This document shows, one piece after another, positions 52,227 through 62,880 of a DNA stretch of 64,000 bases. The notes below the pieces were generated by a model. The model searched no databases. It had not been told where the DNA came from and saw only the letters and a list, made by a program, of their open reading frames with translations. Origin of the DNA: RYN-230 sp963723595 (GTDB lineage: Bacteria > Actinomycetota > Actinomycetes > Streptosporangiales > Streptosporangiaceae); the NCBI GenBank assembly GCA_963723595.1, contig CAVRRQ010000012.1, forward strand, positions 12,907 to 76,906, given 5' to 3'. Numbering within the stretch: the stretch's first letter is position 1; each line of letters begins with the position of its first letter. A program made the translations under genes and the position numbers.

Positions 52227-53647
52227 GACGTCACCGGCGTTCCGCCGACGGTGACGTCCTCGACCACGAGGTTGGACACGTACTGCGCGGAGTTGGCGGC
52301 GGTCAAGGTGGTAATGGTGAGGTCGTCCAGGGTGACGGTGCCGACCGGGTCGGCCGCGGACGCGCCGATCAGGGACCAGATCCCGGCGCAGGTGTCCACC
52401 GTCCAGTCGGCCAGCGTGATGCCGGTGATGTCCGGCGGGAAGTCGCCGGTCTGGGCGTTGTAGTTACCCTGGATCAGCAGCAACGGGCCGCCGACCGTGC
52501 CGGCCGTGATCCGGTACACGTTGCTGTTCAGGGCGTAGCCGCCGCGCAGCGTGTTCGTCTTGATCCGGTGCCCGGCCTGCAGGTTGGCGCTGTTCATGGT
52601 GAGGTCCCGGGCGTAGACGTTCTTGACCCCGCCGGTCATCTCGCTGCCGATGGTGATGCCGCCATGCCCGTTGGCGAAGGTGCAGTTCTGGATGACCAGG
52701 TTCTGGCTGGGCACGTTCACCCGGCGCCCGTCGGCGTCCCGGCCGGACTTGATCGCGATGCAGTCGTCGCCGGTGTTGAACGTGACCCCGTCGATGACCA
52801 CGCCGTCGCAGGACTCCGGGTCACAGCCGTCGGTGTTCGGGCCGGAGGAGCTGATCGAGACGCCCTCGACGGTGACGTTGTAGCACAGGTTCGGGTTCAG
52901 GTGCCAGAACGGCGAGTTGATGATGCTGACACCCTGGATGAGCACGGTGTCGGTGAGGAACGGCTGGATCATCTGCGGCGGCAGGTAGTGCCCGGGGCCG
53001 AACACCCGCTGCGCGACCGGGACGTTGTCGTCGGCCATCGTCTCCAGCAGGTCGAAGTCGGGGGTCTCGAGGGTCTTCCAGTTCCACCAGTGGTTCGCGT
53101 CGGCCTGGCCGTTGAGCGTGCCCTGCCCGGTGATCGCGATGTTGCGCTGGCCGCAGGAGTAGATGGGCGGCGAGTAGTTCATCAGCTCGATGCCCTGCCA
53201 CCGGGTGAAGACCACCGGCAGGTAGGCGTTGGGGTCCTGGCTGAACAGGATCGTCGAGCCGGACTCCAGGTGCAGGTCGACGTAGCTGAGCAGGTGGATC
53301 GCGCCGGTGAAGAACTGGCCGGGCGGCACGATCACGTGGCCTCCCCCGGCCCGGTTGCAGGCGGCGATGGCGGCGGCGAACGCCTGGGTGCAGTCGGTGG
53401 TGCCGTCCCCGACGGCACCGAACCGGGTGACCGGGAAGACCCGGCCCGGGAAGCGGGGCCGCCGCACCGAGGCCACGATGCGGTCGGCGGCCAGGTCAGC
53501 GTGCCCGTGCTGACCGGCACCGGACCGCTGGGATCGGCCCGCCGCGCTGGCGGGCAGGGCGCCGGACCAGAGCGGGCTGGTTAAGGCACCTGCCCCGGCG
53601 AGGGCTGAGTAGCGGAGCAGGGCACGGCGATTGAACTCGTTCGACAT
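52223..53647 (-). CDS. Tat-exported GH28 polygalacturonase
   Basis: 474 aa. Twin-arginine signal FNRRALLRYSALAGAGALTS. The beta-helix carries GAVGDGTTDCTQAFAAAI, NTDGCDPESCDGVVID, NTGDDCIAIKSGRD (Asp pair), GHGGITIGSEMTGG (His) and HRIKTNTLRGG (Arg-Lys). It belongs to the D-G-D/D-C-I-A-I-K-S-G-R group typical of exo-acting or rhamnogalacturonan hydrolases and differs clearly from the first GH28 at 43540. Export in folded form, then pectin hydrolysis outside the cell. First gene of a two-gene operon with CE8. Start ATG 53647. Confidence 0.94.
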   Translation of the reverse strand: MSNEFNRRALLRYSALAGAGALTSPLWSGALPASAAGRSQRSGAGQHGHADLAADRIVASVRRPRFPGRVFPVTRFGAVGDGTTDCTQAFAAAIAACNRAGGGHVIVPPGQFFTGAIHLLSYVDLHLESGSTILFSQDPNAYLPVVFTRWQGIELMNYSPPIYSCGQRNIAITGQGTLNGQADANHWWNWKTLETPDFDLLETMADDNVPVAQRVFGPGHYLPPQMIQPFLTDTVLIQGVSIINSPFWHLNPNLCYNVTVEGVSISSSGPNTDGCDPESCDGVVIDGVTFNTGDDCIAIKSGRDADGRRVNVPSQNLVIQNCTFANGHGGITIGSEMTGGVKNVYARDLTMNSANLQAGHRIKTNTLRGGYALNSNVYRITAGTVGGPLLLIQGNYNAQTGDFPPDITGITLADWTVDTCAGIWSLIGASAADPVGTVTLDDLTITTLTAANSAQYVSNLVVEDVTVGGTPVTS

Positions 53648-53669
53648 TGAACTACCTCTCTTGTCGGCT

Positions 53670-53708
53670 GGCGAGGCGGGGCGCGCCGGAGGCGTGTCCC
53701 TCCGAGCC
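53670..53708. repeat. Dispersed repeat, copy 1 (upstream of the GH28 gene)
   Basis: 39 bases from GGCGAGGCGGGGCGCGCCGG to CCCTCCGAGCC. The same sequence recurs at 55581-55620 in the same orientation with one extra T. Here it is non-coding, just before the GH28-CE8 operon; a GGTGG/GTGG-rich stretch (53750-53850) with no gene follows. Confidence 0.8.
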
Positions 53709-53860
53709 AGCGACTCCGGGGGTTCCAGGGGGTCGTCCCCTGGGTCAGCAGGGTGAGTGGGGTTACTCCGGTGGTTAAGGTGGTGCCGATGGTGAGTGTG
53801 GTGCTGGTAGGTGGGGTGGGGGTGACGGTGGGTAGTGGGTGACGGTGCGGGGGAGCCGCG

Positions 53861-55735
<1,875 letters not shown>

Positions 55736-55739
<4 letters not shown>

Positions 55740-56674
55740 AGCTGGTCTCCCTGGGCGTCCAGGCCCCAGCTGGCCAGGATCTTGCCAATCTCACCGCGGA
55801 TCTCGTCGGGCAGCAGGCGGCTGGGCGGCCGGACGTCCCGGCGGGCCAGTCCCAGCTGGGCCAGGGCCTCCTTGACCACGCTCACGTTGTCCGCGGAAGA
55901 GTCCGCGGCCCGCAGTTCCTCGAAGGTGCGGCATTCGGCCCACAGCCGCAGGGCCCCCGGGTGGTCACCGGCCTGCAGCGCCTCCAGCATGCCGACCGAG
56001 ATGCGCGGGGCCACGTTGGCCAGCCCGGAGGTGAAGCCCCGCGCCCCGTATGCCCAGCAGCCGGGCGCGGTCAGCTCGGCCAGCCCGGCCAGCCAGGTGA
56101 ACCGGGCCAGGCCGGCGTCCCGGGCCACCCCGGCGAATCCCACCATGTCGCGTACCCCGTACTTGACCCCGACGACGTTCGGGCACTGCTTCCCGAGCCT
56201 GCGGATGTGCCGCCCGCTGATCTTGGGGTCGCGGATGTACAGCACCACGCCCATGTCGGGCACGGCCTCGGCGATGGCCGCGTGGTAATCCACCCAGCCG
56301 TCGGCCGACAGATAGGGGCTGACCGGCTGGTGGATCATGATCATGCGGGCCCCCGCCGCGCGGGCGTGGGTCGCCGAGCTGATCGCGGTGGCGATGTCGT
56401 GGCCCACGCCGGCCAGGACCTCCGCGCGGCCCCGGACGGCGCGGATGGCGGACTCGGTGGCGGCCCGGGTCTCCTCGGCCGTCAGGGTGTAGAACTCCCC
56501 GGTGTTGCCGTTGGGGGTGACCAGGGTGATCCCGTTCTCGACCAGGCGGCCGATGAGCCGCGCGTGGCAGTCCCAGTCGGGGGCACCGTCCGGGCCGAAC
56601 GGGGTGACCGGGACGGCGGCCACGGTCGCGAGGATCTCCAGGAACTCGTCGGTGACGGCCGGGTCAATCTGCAT
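55736..56674 (-). CDS. DHDPS-family 2-keto-3-deoxy sugar-acid dehydratase
   Basis: 312 aa class-I aldolase-fold enzyme. VAAVPVTPFGPDG, TPNGNTGEFYTLTAEET (the G-N-T/S-G-E loop), Schiff-base Lys in VVGVKYGVRDMVG, Tyr in VVLYIRDPKISG. In the cluster it should dehydrate (and for hexarates also decarboxylate) the 2-keto-3-deoxy acid made by the IlvD/Edd enzyme to 2-oxoglutarate semialdehyde. Both 5-dehydro-4-deoxyglucarate dehydratase and L-2-keto-3-deoxyarabinonate dehydratase belong here; sequence alone does not decide. Overlaps the GntR gene by 11 bases and the dehydratase by 4. Confidence 0.88.
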
Positions 56675-57476
56675 CGGTGCTCCATTCGGTGGCGGGCGCC
56701 GGGGCGCCGCGGACTGGCTCAGGGAAATGCCGGCCCGCGAAACCGGCGATGTGCGCGTGGAGCAGGGCCGCGGCCTCGTCGGCCGCGCCGCCGCGTGCCG
56801 CGGCCAGGATGGCCCGGTGCTCGGCCGCCTCCTGCTGCCATGACGCGCCCTGCTTCCAGGACAGCACGGACACCAGCGCGGTCTGGTCGCGCAGGTCGTC
56901 GAGGGTCTTCACCAGCAGGCTGTTGCCGCAGGCCAGGTACAGGGCGCGGTGGAACTCCCGGTTGGCCAGGCTGCGCTGGGCCTGGTCGGCCGCGGCGTCC
57001 GAGACGGCCAGGGCGGCCTGGGCGGCCGCCCAGAGACCGGCGGCCGGCCCGGCAGGCCCGGCGGGTCCGTCCGGGCCGCCCTGATCCACGCCCGCCTGCA
57101 CAGCCCGGCGGACGCCCTCCGGCTCCAGCAGGAGCCGCAGGTCGTAGATCGCGGCCGCGCTGGCCGGGTCGATGGCCCGGACCGTGGCCCCCCGGTAGGC
57201 GCTCATCGTGACCAGGCCCGCGCCCGCCAGGGTCTTCAGCGCCTCGCGGACCGGGGTCTTGGACACGCCGAGCAGCTGGGCCAGCTCCGTCTCCACCAGG
57301 CCCTGCCCGGGACGCAGTTCACCGGCCAGGATCGCGTGCTTGATGGCGTCCAGGACCGCCTCGGTGCGCGAGGGAGCCGCCCCGGTAGAACCGTTGAGGA
57401 AACTGCGGGCCGGCGGGGTCATGGCGGTGCTCACCGGGAACCCCCGCCCGCGCGTGGCCTCGTTCGCATACGGCAT
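56664..57476 (-). CDS. FCD-type GntR regulator of the uronate genes
   Basis: Up to 270 aa. Winged helix: TEAVLDAIKHAILAGELRPG, LVETELAQLLGVSKTPVREA, LKTLAGAGLVTMSAYRGATV. FCD domain: DLRLLLEPEGVRRAVQ, REFHRALYLACGNSLLVKTL and AAEHRAILAAARGGAADEAA with the metal-binding Asp/His pattern. A Gly/Pro insert (GGPDGPAGPAGPAAG) lies in the FCD domain. The start is uncertain: ATG 57476 has no ribosome-binding site; ATG 57423 or GTG 57435 gives a normal family length. First gene of the uronate operon and presumably its repressor, sensing a uronate or aldarate. Confidence 0.88.
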   Translation of the reverse strand: MPYANEATRGRGFPVSTAMTPPARSFLNGSTGAAPSRTEAVLDAIKHAILAGELRPGQGLVETELAQLLGVSKTPVREALKTLAGAGLVTMSAYRGATVRAIDPASAAAIYDLRLLLEPEGVRRAVQAGVDQGGPDGPAGPAGPAAGLWAAAQAALAVSDAAADQAQRSLANREFHRALYLACGNSLLVKTLDDLRDQTALVSVLSWKQGASWQQEAAEHRAILAAARGGAADEAAALLHAHIAGFAGRHFPEPVRGAPAPATEWSTDAD

Positions 57477-57477
57477 C

Positions 57478-57487
57478 TCATATATGA
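57478..57487. promoter_or_regulatory. AT-rich palindrome at the start of the GntR-uronate operon
   Basis: TCATATATGA is a perfect 10-bp palindrome directly upstream of the first possible start codon of the GntR gene. In this GC-rich context it is either the -10 region or a GntR autoregulatory site. Confidence 0.4.
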
Positions 57488-57554
57488 CTGACTCTACGAG
57501 GCGGGCCCCGCACCGTCAACGGGACCCCGCCCAGCCCGGACCGGGTCGGGCGGG

Positions 57555-58391
57555 TCAGCCGGACTTGCGGGCGACCCCGCCCCACATGGCGGCCTTCCGG
57601 GAGCCCTCGACCTCGGAATCCTGCCGCCAGTGCTGCACCGGGACGACCCCGGGCTCGACCAGGCCGAGCCCGGCGAAGAAGTCCGCCACCTCGGCCTGGC
57701 TGCGGTAGGAGCCCTTCTGGGCGAGCAGCCGGTTGAGCCGCTTGCCCATCTCGGCCATCTTCTCCGGCTCGATGTCCGAGGCCACGTGCGAGAGCAGCAG
57801 GTAGCTGCCCGCCGGCACCGCGTCCATCAGCTGGCTCACGATGCTGTACGGGTGGTCTTCGGGCCCGATCAGGTGCAGCACCGCGACCAGCATGACCGCC
57901 ACCGGCTGGGAGAAATCGAGCAGTTCGCGGGCGTGGTCCAGGATCTTCCCGGTGTCACGCAGGTCGGCGTCGAGGTAGTCGGTCCTGCCCTCCGGGCCGC
58001 CGACCAGCAGGGCGCGGGCGTGGGCCAGCACGATGGGGTCGTTGTCCACGTAGACGACGCGGCTCTCCGGCGCGACGGACTGGGCTACCTCGTGGGTGTT
58101 GTTGGCGCTGGGGATGCCGGTGCCGATGTCGAGGAACTGGCGGATCCCGGCCTCCCCGGCCAGGAAGCGCACGCCGCGGGCCAGGAACGCCCGGTTGGCG
58201 CGGACCGAGGAGACCAGGTCGGGGTAGGCGGCGAGCGCTTCCTCGCCGGCTTGCCGGTCAGCCTCGAAATTGTCCTTGCCGCCCAGCCAGTAGTCGTACA
58301 CCCGGGCGATGTGCGCCACGCTGGTGTCGAAGTCGACCCGCTCCTCGTCGTCCGCGGGAAGAGGCGCGCCGAGCCATTCGCTTGCCATCAT
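57555..58391 (-). CDS. SAM-dependent methyltransferase (DUF574 type)
   Basis: 278 aa. The family text is complete: DFDTSVAHIARVYDYWLGGK, DNFEADRQAGE, VRANRAFLARGVRFLAGEAG, SAM-binding QFLDIGTGIPSANNTHEVAQ, VVYVDNDPIVLAHARALL and VAVLHLIGPEDHPYSIV. These proteins are found in large numbers in filamentous actinomycetes and are predicted methyltransferases; no substrate is established. It is monocistronic, between the uronate operon and the amine-oxidase gene. Confidence 0.92.
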   Translation of the reverse strand: MMASEWLGAPLPADDEERVDFDTSVAHIARVYDYWLGGKDNFEADRQAGEEALAAYPDLVSSVRANRAFLARGVRFLAGEAGIRQFLDIGTGIPSANNTHEVAQSVAPESRVVYVDNDPIVLAHARALLVGGPEGRTDYLDADLRDTGKILDHARELLDFSQPVAVMLVAVLHLIGPEDHPYSIVSQLMDAVPAGSYLLLSHVASDIEPEKMAEMGKRLNRLLAQKGSYRSQAEVADFFAGLGLVEPGVVPVQHWRQDSEVEGSRKAAMWGGVARKSG

Positions 58392-58457
58392 TGCCGCCTT
58401 CCGGAGCGCATCGCAGTACCCATCCTGCAGCAGCAGAGACTATCGCGCCCGGCTGAA

Positions 58458-59880
58458 TCAGGAATCAAAGCCCAGCCCGAGCCGGTCCAGGGTGCGCAGC
58501 CACAGGTCGCGGCGTCCCTCGTGGCGGTCGGCCCGGGCCAGGGAGGCACGGGTCAGCTGGATCACCGCGGAGCGCAGCGGCTCGGGCGGGAACGGCACCG
58601 GCTTGCCGCGCACCATGCCCAGCGCGGTCCGCTCGGTCTGCTGCCCGCCGAGCAGGTCGAGCAGCACGTTGCCGCCGAACCGGGAGGCGCCGACGCCCAG
58701 CCCCGTGTACCCGGCGGCGTAGGCCAGCCGCCCGTGGTGGGCGGTGCCGAAGAACACGCAGAACCGCGCGCAGGTGTCGATCACGCCGCCCCAGGTGTGC
58801 GTGAAGCGGAGCCCTTCGAGCTGCGGGAAGGTCTCAAAGAACTGCGCGGCCAGCTGGGCGAATGTCGCGGGCCGCTGATCGCGGCCCGCCGTGATCAGGC
58901 CGCCGTTGTAGTAGACCGCGTCGTACCCGCCCCACAGGATCCGGCCGTCGGCGGTGAGCCGGTAGTAATGGAACTGGTTGCCCATGTCGCCGACGCCCTG
59001 GCGGTGCGGCCAGCCGATGCTGGCCCGCTGGCCGGCGGACAGCGGCTCGGTCATCATCGCGTAGTCGTAGACCGGCACCAGGTACCGCCGCAGGCGGCGC
59101 AGCAGCGGGGCGTAGGCGCCGGTGCCCAGCGCGGCGCGCGGCGCGCGCACGCTCCCGTGCGGGACCGACAGCCGCAGGCCCGGGCCCTCGGTGTGGATGG
59201 CGCGGACCGGGGTCTGCTCGTAGATCCGGACGCCCGCGTCCAGGCAGGCCCGGCGCAGCCCCCAGGCCAGGCGGGCCGGATCCACCAGCGCGCAGCCGTC
59301 GCGGTCCCACAGCCCGCCGTAGTAGCCCGGCGAGGCGACCTCGGCCCGCACCGCCTCGGCGTCCAGCAGCTCCGGGGGCGCCCCGGGGGCGCCCGAGGCG
59401 GCGGCGAGGCGGCGCGCGGCGGCAGCGTGATCCCACAGGTCAGCCAGGTGCCAGGGCTCGGTGGCCACGGCCAGCTCGCCGGTGCGCTCGAAGTCGCAGT
59501 CGATCCCGTGCCGGGCCACGGTGGCCGCGATCTCGTCCAGGTTCTGCCGGCCGAGCCGGTCCAGCAGGGGCATCTCCGGCCCGAACCGTTCCAGCCCGTT
59601 GGCCAGGCCGTGGGTGAGGCTGGCCGAGCAGAAACCGCCGTTGCGGCCCGACGCGGCCCAGCCCGCGGTGCGGCCTTCCAGCAGGACCACGTCGGCGGAC
59701 GGGTCCCGCTCCTTGGCCAGCAGCGCGGTCCACAGGCCGGTGAACCCCGCGCCGACCACGGCCAGGTCGGCGGTGGTGGCCTCGCGCAGCGGCGGGGCCG
59801 GGCTCCGGGGCGTCCGGGCGGTCCAGCCAGAAGCAGGCTGGCCGGGCGTCCCGGAGGGCGGCCTCCCCGGGCCAGGTCAC
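58458..59880 (-). CDS. FAD-dependent amine/amino-acid oxidase, DAO type (frame break near 59810)
   Basis: About 470 aa. GTG 59880 overlaps the stop of the binding-protein gene (GTGA). The head (DARPACFWLDRPDAPEP) changes frame near 59810 and continues LAVVGAGFTGLWTALLAKER (Rossmann), GRTAGWAASGRNGGFCSASL, HGIDCDFERTGELAVATEPW, VPVYDYAMMTEPLSAGQRAS, ILWGGYDAVYYNG, and the second FAD motif YAAGYTGLGVGASRFGGNVL. Closest in style to gamma-glutamylputrescine oxidase (PuuB) and related enzymes. It would oxidise the amine brought in by the coupled ABC importer, giving an aldehyde, ammonia or amine, and H2O2. The substrate is inferred from the neighbours. Confidence 0.87.
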
Positions 59881-61130
59881 GCCCGGATCAGGGGGTTGAA
59901 GATCGCCTCGTACCCGGCCTGGAGCTTGCCGCTGACGTCCGGGTAGTTATGCAGTCGCTGGTAATCCGTGGGGGTGGGCCAGACCAGCTCGCTGGTGGCC
60001 ACCTCGCGCAGCAGCTTCCGGCTGCTGCCGCTGGCCTTATCCGCGGCGCGGGCGATGATCGGCTGGGCGGCGGGGACGGCACTGATGTAGTTGATCGACT
60101 CCGTGAGCTGGGCGGCGATCTGCGGCTGGTAGTACCAGTCCATCAGCATCATGGCGTCCACGGGGTTCTGGGCGTACCTGGGGATCAGCATGTTGTCGGT
60201 CCACAGCGTGCCGCCCTCGTCCGGGATGACGAACCTCAGGTCCGTCCCCGAGCTCAGGTTCTGCTGGAAGATGTCCCCCGACCAGGCCATCGAGATCCAG
60301 GTGTTCCCGCTGGTCAGCTCGTCGATGTAGGACTGCCCGTAGTAACCGCGGACCAGGCCCGCATCGCGCTGGCGGGTCAGCGCCTTCCCCGCCGCCTGCC
60401 AGTCGGCCAGGGTGGATGTCTCCGGGGTAATGCCCAGCTTGAGCAGGCCGAAGTTGCCCAGGTCCTGGATGTCGGCCAGCATCCCGACCCGGCCCTTGTA
60501 GGCCGGGTTCCACAGCTCGTTGAGGCTGGTCACCGGGGTCTGGATGAACTTCGGGTTCCACGCGATGCCGGTGGTCCCGGACGCCCACGGGACGCTATAG
60601 GCGTTCCCCGGGTCGAAGGAGCGGTGCTGGAACTTGGCCGCCGCGTACTTGCGGAAGTTCGGCAGCAGGCTCTGGTCCAGCGGGATCAGCTCGCTGCCGG
60701 TGAGCAGCTGGGAGAACCAGAACCCGTTGGTGACCACCATCAGGTCGTAGCCGATGGACTCCCCGGCCTGGATGATCGGGCTGACCTTGCTGACCCAGGA
60801 TGGTGCGCTCTGGATGACCTCGGCGTAGCTGACCGTGATCCCGGTGGTGGCGGTGAACTCCTGCAGCGTCTTGTGGCCGGTGTCGATGTACAGCGGCCAG
60901 TTGGCGAAGTTCACGTGCCCGTGCCGCTTCTGGGCCGCCCAGAACTTCTGCACCGTGTTCAGCGAATCAACCTGGTGCGCCGGAGGGGCCGCCCCGCTGC
61001 CGCCGCCGCTGCACGCGGCCAGGGCGAGCCCGGCCGCGGCCAGGCCGCCGAGGCCGAGCACGTCGCGGCGGCGAGGCCGGGTCAGCCCGCGCGCCAGCAC
61101 CGGGTCGTCGTGACGTCCGGGATCACTCAT
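59877..61130 (-). CDS. PotD-like polyamine-type substrate-binding lipoprotein
   Basis: 417 aa. The signal has both a Tat motif (RPRRRDVLGLGG) and a lipobox (LAACSGGG). Mature text: HVNFANWPLYIDTGHKTLQE, YAEVIQSAPSWVSKVSP, GYDLMVVTNGFWFSQLLTG, FDPGNAYSVPWASGTTGIAW, ISMAWSGDIFQQNLSSGTDL and TLWTDNMLIPRYAQNP. The N-F-A-N-W-P-x-Y-I and W-S-G-D-I motifs are those of spermidine/putrescine-binding proteins. The second such protein of the operon (see 62877-64000). It follows potC by 14 bases and is coupled to the oxidase gene. Confidence 0.92.
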   Translation of the reverse strand: MSDPGRHDDPVLARGLTRPRRRDVLGLGGLAAAGLALAACSGGGSGAAPPAHQVDSLNTVQKFWAAQKRHGHVNFANWPLYIDTGHKTLQEFTATTGITVSYAEVIQSAPSWVSKVSPIIQAGESIGYDLMVVTNGFWFSQLLTGSELIPLDQSLLPNFRKYAAAKFQHRSFDPGNAYSVPWASGTTGIAWNPKFIQTPVTSLNELWNPAYKGRVGMLADIQDLGNFGLLKLGITPETSTLADWQAAGKALTRQRDAGLVRGYYGQSYIDELTSGNTWISMAWSGDIFQQNLSSGTDLRFVIPDEGGTLWTDNMLIPRYAQNPVDAMMLMDWYYQPQIAAQLTESINYISAVPAAQPIIARAADKASGSSRKLLREVATSELVWPTPTDYQRLHNYPDVSGKLQAGYEAIFNPLIRA

Positions 61131-61144
61131 CGCTCACCGCCAGG

Positions 61145-62008
61145 TCATGTCTGCCTTCTGGCTACCACGATGCTGGTCAGTGCGCACAGGATACCGACCG
61201 CGAAGATGGCGCTGCCGAACACGAAGACCTGGGGCGGGATGCCGATCCGGGTCGCCCCGTACACCCAGACCGGGAACGGGACCGCGGATCCGCTGACGAA
61301 ATTCGAGGTCACGAAGTCGTCGATGGACAGGGCGAACGCCATCAGGGCGCCGGCCAGGATGCCCGGCATGATCAGCGGGAAGGTGATCTTCCGGAAGGTG
61401 ACCCAGGCGTTCGCGCCCAGGTCGGCGGCGGCCTCCTCCAGCGTCCGGTCGAAGCCTGCCATCCGCGCCCGGACGGTCACCGTCACGTAGGCGATGCTGA
61501 ACGCCACGTGGGCCAGCAGCAGCGTCAGGAAGCCGCGGGCCACGTTGATGGTGACGAACAGGCCCAGCAGCGAGGCGCCGAGCACGATCTCGGGCGCGGC
61601 GATGTTAAGGAACAAGACTTGCTCCACCAGGCTCCGGCCGCGGAAGCGGGGCGGCCGGTAGCGGACCAGGGCCAGCGCCAGCAGGGTGCCGATCACCGTG
61701 GCGAACAGGGTGGCGACGAGCGCTAGCCGGATGGACAGCCAGAACGCCGAGGTGAGCTGGGGGATGTCCTTCCACTGCTGGTACCACTGGGTGGTGAACC
61801 CGTTCCAGCCGAAGCTGACCTGCGGCAGGCCGGTGGTGACCTTGTTGAAGCTGTAGAGAACCATCACCGCGATGGGGAAGACCAGGTACGCGATGATCAG
61901 CCAGGAGTAGGCGGGCAGCACGAACCGGGTCCACCGGCGGCGCCGCCGCCGGGCCGGCCGGGCCGGGCCCGTCTCGGTGCCCGCGGGCGCCGTCACCACC
62001 GCGCTCAT
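61145..62008 (-). CDS. PotC-like ABC permease
   Basis: 287 aa, six helices. ATG 62008 overlaps the potB stop (ATGA). After a basic head (RPARRRRRRWTRFVLPAYSW) come FPIAVMVLYSFNKVTTG, the EAA loop LEEAAADLGANAWVTFRKIT, and FALSIDDFVTSNFVSGS, which is the PotC signature. Inner-membrane half of the polyamine-type importer together with PotB; the ATPase (PotA) is not in the window and probably lies beyond 64000. Confidence 0.93.
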   Translation of the reverse strand: MSAVVTAPAGTETGPARPARRRRRRWTRFVLPAYSWLIIAYLVFPIAVMVLYSFNKVTTGLPQVSFGWNGFTTQWYQQWKDIPQLTSAFWLSIRLALVATLFATVIGTLLALALVRYRPPRFRGRSLVEQVLFLNIAAPEIVLGASLLGLFVTINVARGFLTLLLAHVAFSIAYVTVTVRARMAGFDRTLEEAAADLGANAWVTFRKITFPLIMPGILAGALMAFALSIDDFVTSNFVSGSAVPFPVWVYGATRIGIPPQVFVFGSAIFAVGILCALTSIVVARRQT

Positions 62009-62880
62009 ATGTAGTCCTCGATGGTCCGTGAGCCCAGCAGCCGGGCGTAAGCGAAGATGCCGACCAGCGCGATGGCCATCAGCACCGCCGACAGCGCCGA
62101 ACCGCCCGCGTAGTCCAGGTTGACCAGGAACGCGTTCTGGATCACGGTGCCGATCATCGTGTTGCTGGTCCCCCCGAGGATCTGCTGGTTCACGTAGTCG
62201 CCGAGGGCCGGGACGAACGTGAGCAGGAACGCGGCGAACAGCCCGGGCACGGTGAGGGGCAGGATCACCCGCAAGAAGGCCTGCCGCCGGGTCGCGTAGA
62301 GGTCGTAGGCGGCGTCCAGCACCCGCTTGTCGATCCGCTCGATCGCCACGTACAGCGGCAGCGCGGTGAACGGCAGGTAGTTGTAGGCCAGCCCGGCCAC
62401 CACCGCGTACCCGGTGGCGAGCACGTGGAAGTTCTGCGGCAGCAGGTGCGCGTTCTTCAGGCTGCCCAGGACGATGCCCTGGTCGGAGAGGATGAACTCC
62501 CAGACCACGGTGCGGATCACGAACGAGACGAAGAACGGCACCAGCAGCATGAGCAGGAAGAAGTTCTTCTTGTTGCCGCCGTGGAACGCGATCCAGTAGG
62601 CGATCGGGAACGACACGATCAGGTCGATGATGGTCGCCGCGCCCGCGAAGTAGAAGCTGGTGACGAACTGGGAGTGATACAGGCTGAGCTGCTGGCCGAA
62701 CTCGCCCCAGTGCCAGGTCATGACGCAGGCGCCAGTGGCCTCGTTGCATGACTGCAGGGACAGCGACAGCATCACGACCAGCGGGACCAGGAACAGCGCC
62801 AGCAGCCACAGCCCGGCTGGCAGGCTCAGCAGGTACGGCGCGAGCGCCTTGCCGAGCCTGCGCCGCGGGCGGCGGGTTAC
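62005..62880 (-). CDS. PotB-like ABC permease (start codon unclear)
   Basis: About 291 aa, six helices. Text: LAPYLLSLPAGLWLLALFLV, SLSLQSCNEATGACVMTWHW, VSFPIAYWIAFHGGNKKNFF, IRTVVWEFILSDQGIV, AYDLYATRRQAFLRVILPLT (EAA loop) and FVPALGDYVNQQILGG. The frame begins with VTRRPRRRLG, but the codon at the expected start (62880-62878) is GTA, not GTG. It overlaps the TAA of the upstream binding protein in the four-base pattern that elsewhere in this operon is ATGA or GTGA. A GTG misread as GTA or a nearby indel would explain this. Confidence 0.88.
   Translation of the reverse strand, partial: VTRRPRRRLGKALAPYLLSLPAGLWLLALFLVPLVVMLSLSLQSCNEATGACVMTWHWGEFGQQLSLYHSQFVTSFYFAGAATIIDLIVSFPIAYWIAFHGGNKKNFFLLMLLVPFFVSFVIRTVVWEFILSDQGIVLGSLKNAHLLPQNFHVLATGYAVVAGLAYNYLPFTALPLYVAIERIDKRVLDAAYDLYATRRQAFLRVILPLTVPGLFAAFLLTFVPALGDYVNQQILGGTSNTMIGTVIQNAFLVNLDYAGGSALSAVLMAIALVGIFAYARLLGSRTIEDYI

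Noticed and set aside
57630..61490. A 1286-codon open frame on the plus strand
   Set aside because: It runs antisense through the methyltransferase, oxidase and PotD genes. Its composition (His/Arg/Gly/Pro-rich, no helices or motifs) is that of the shadow frame produced by third-position GC bias.
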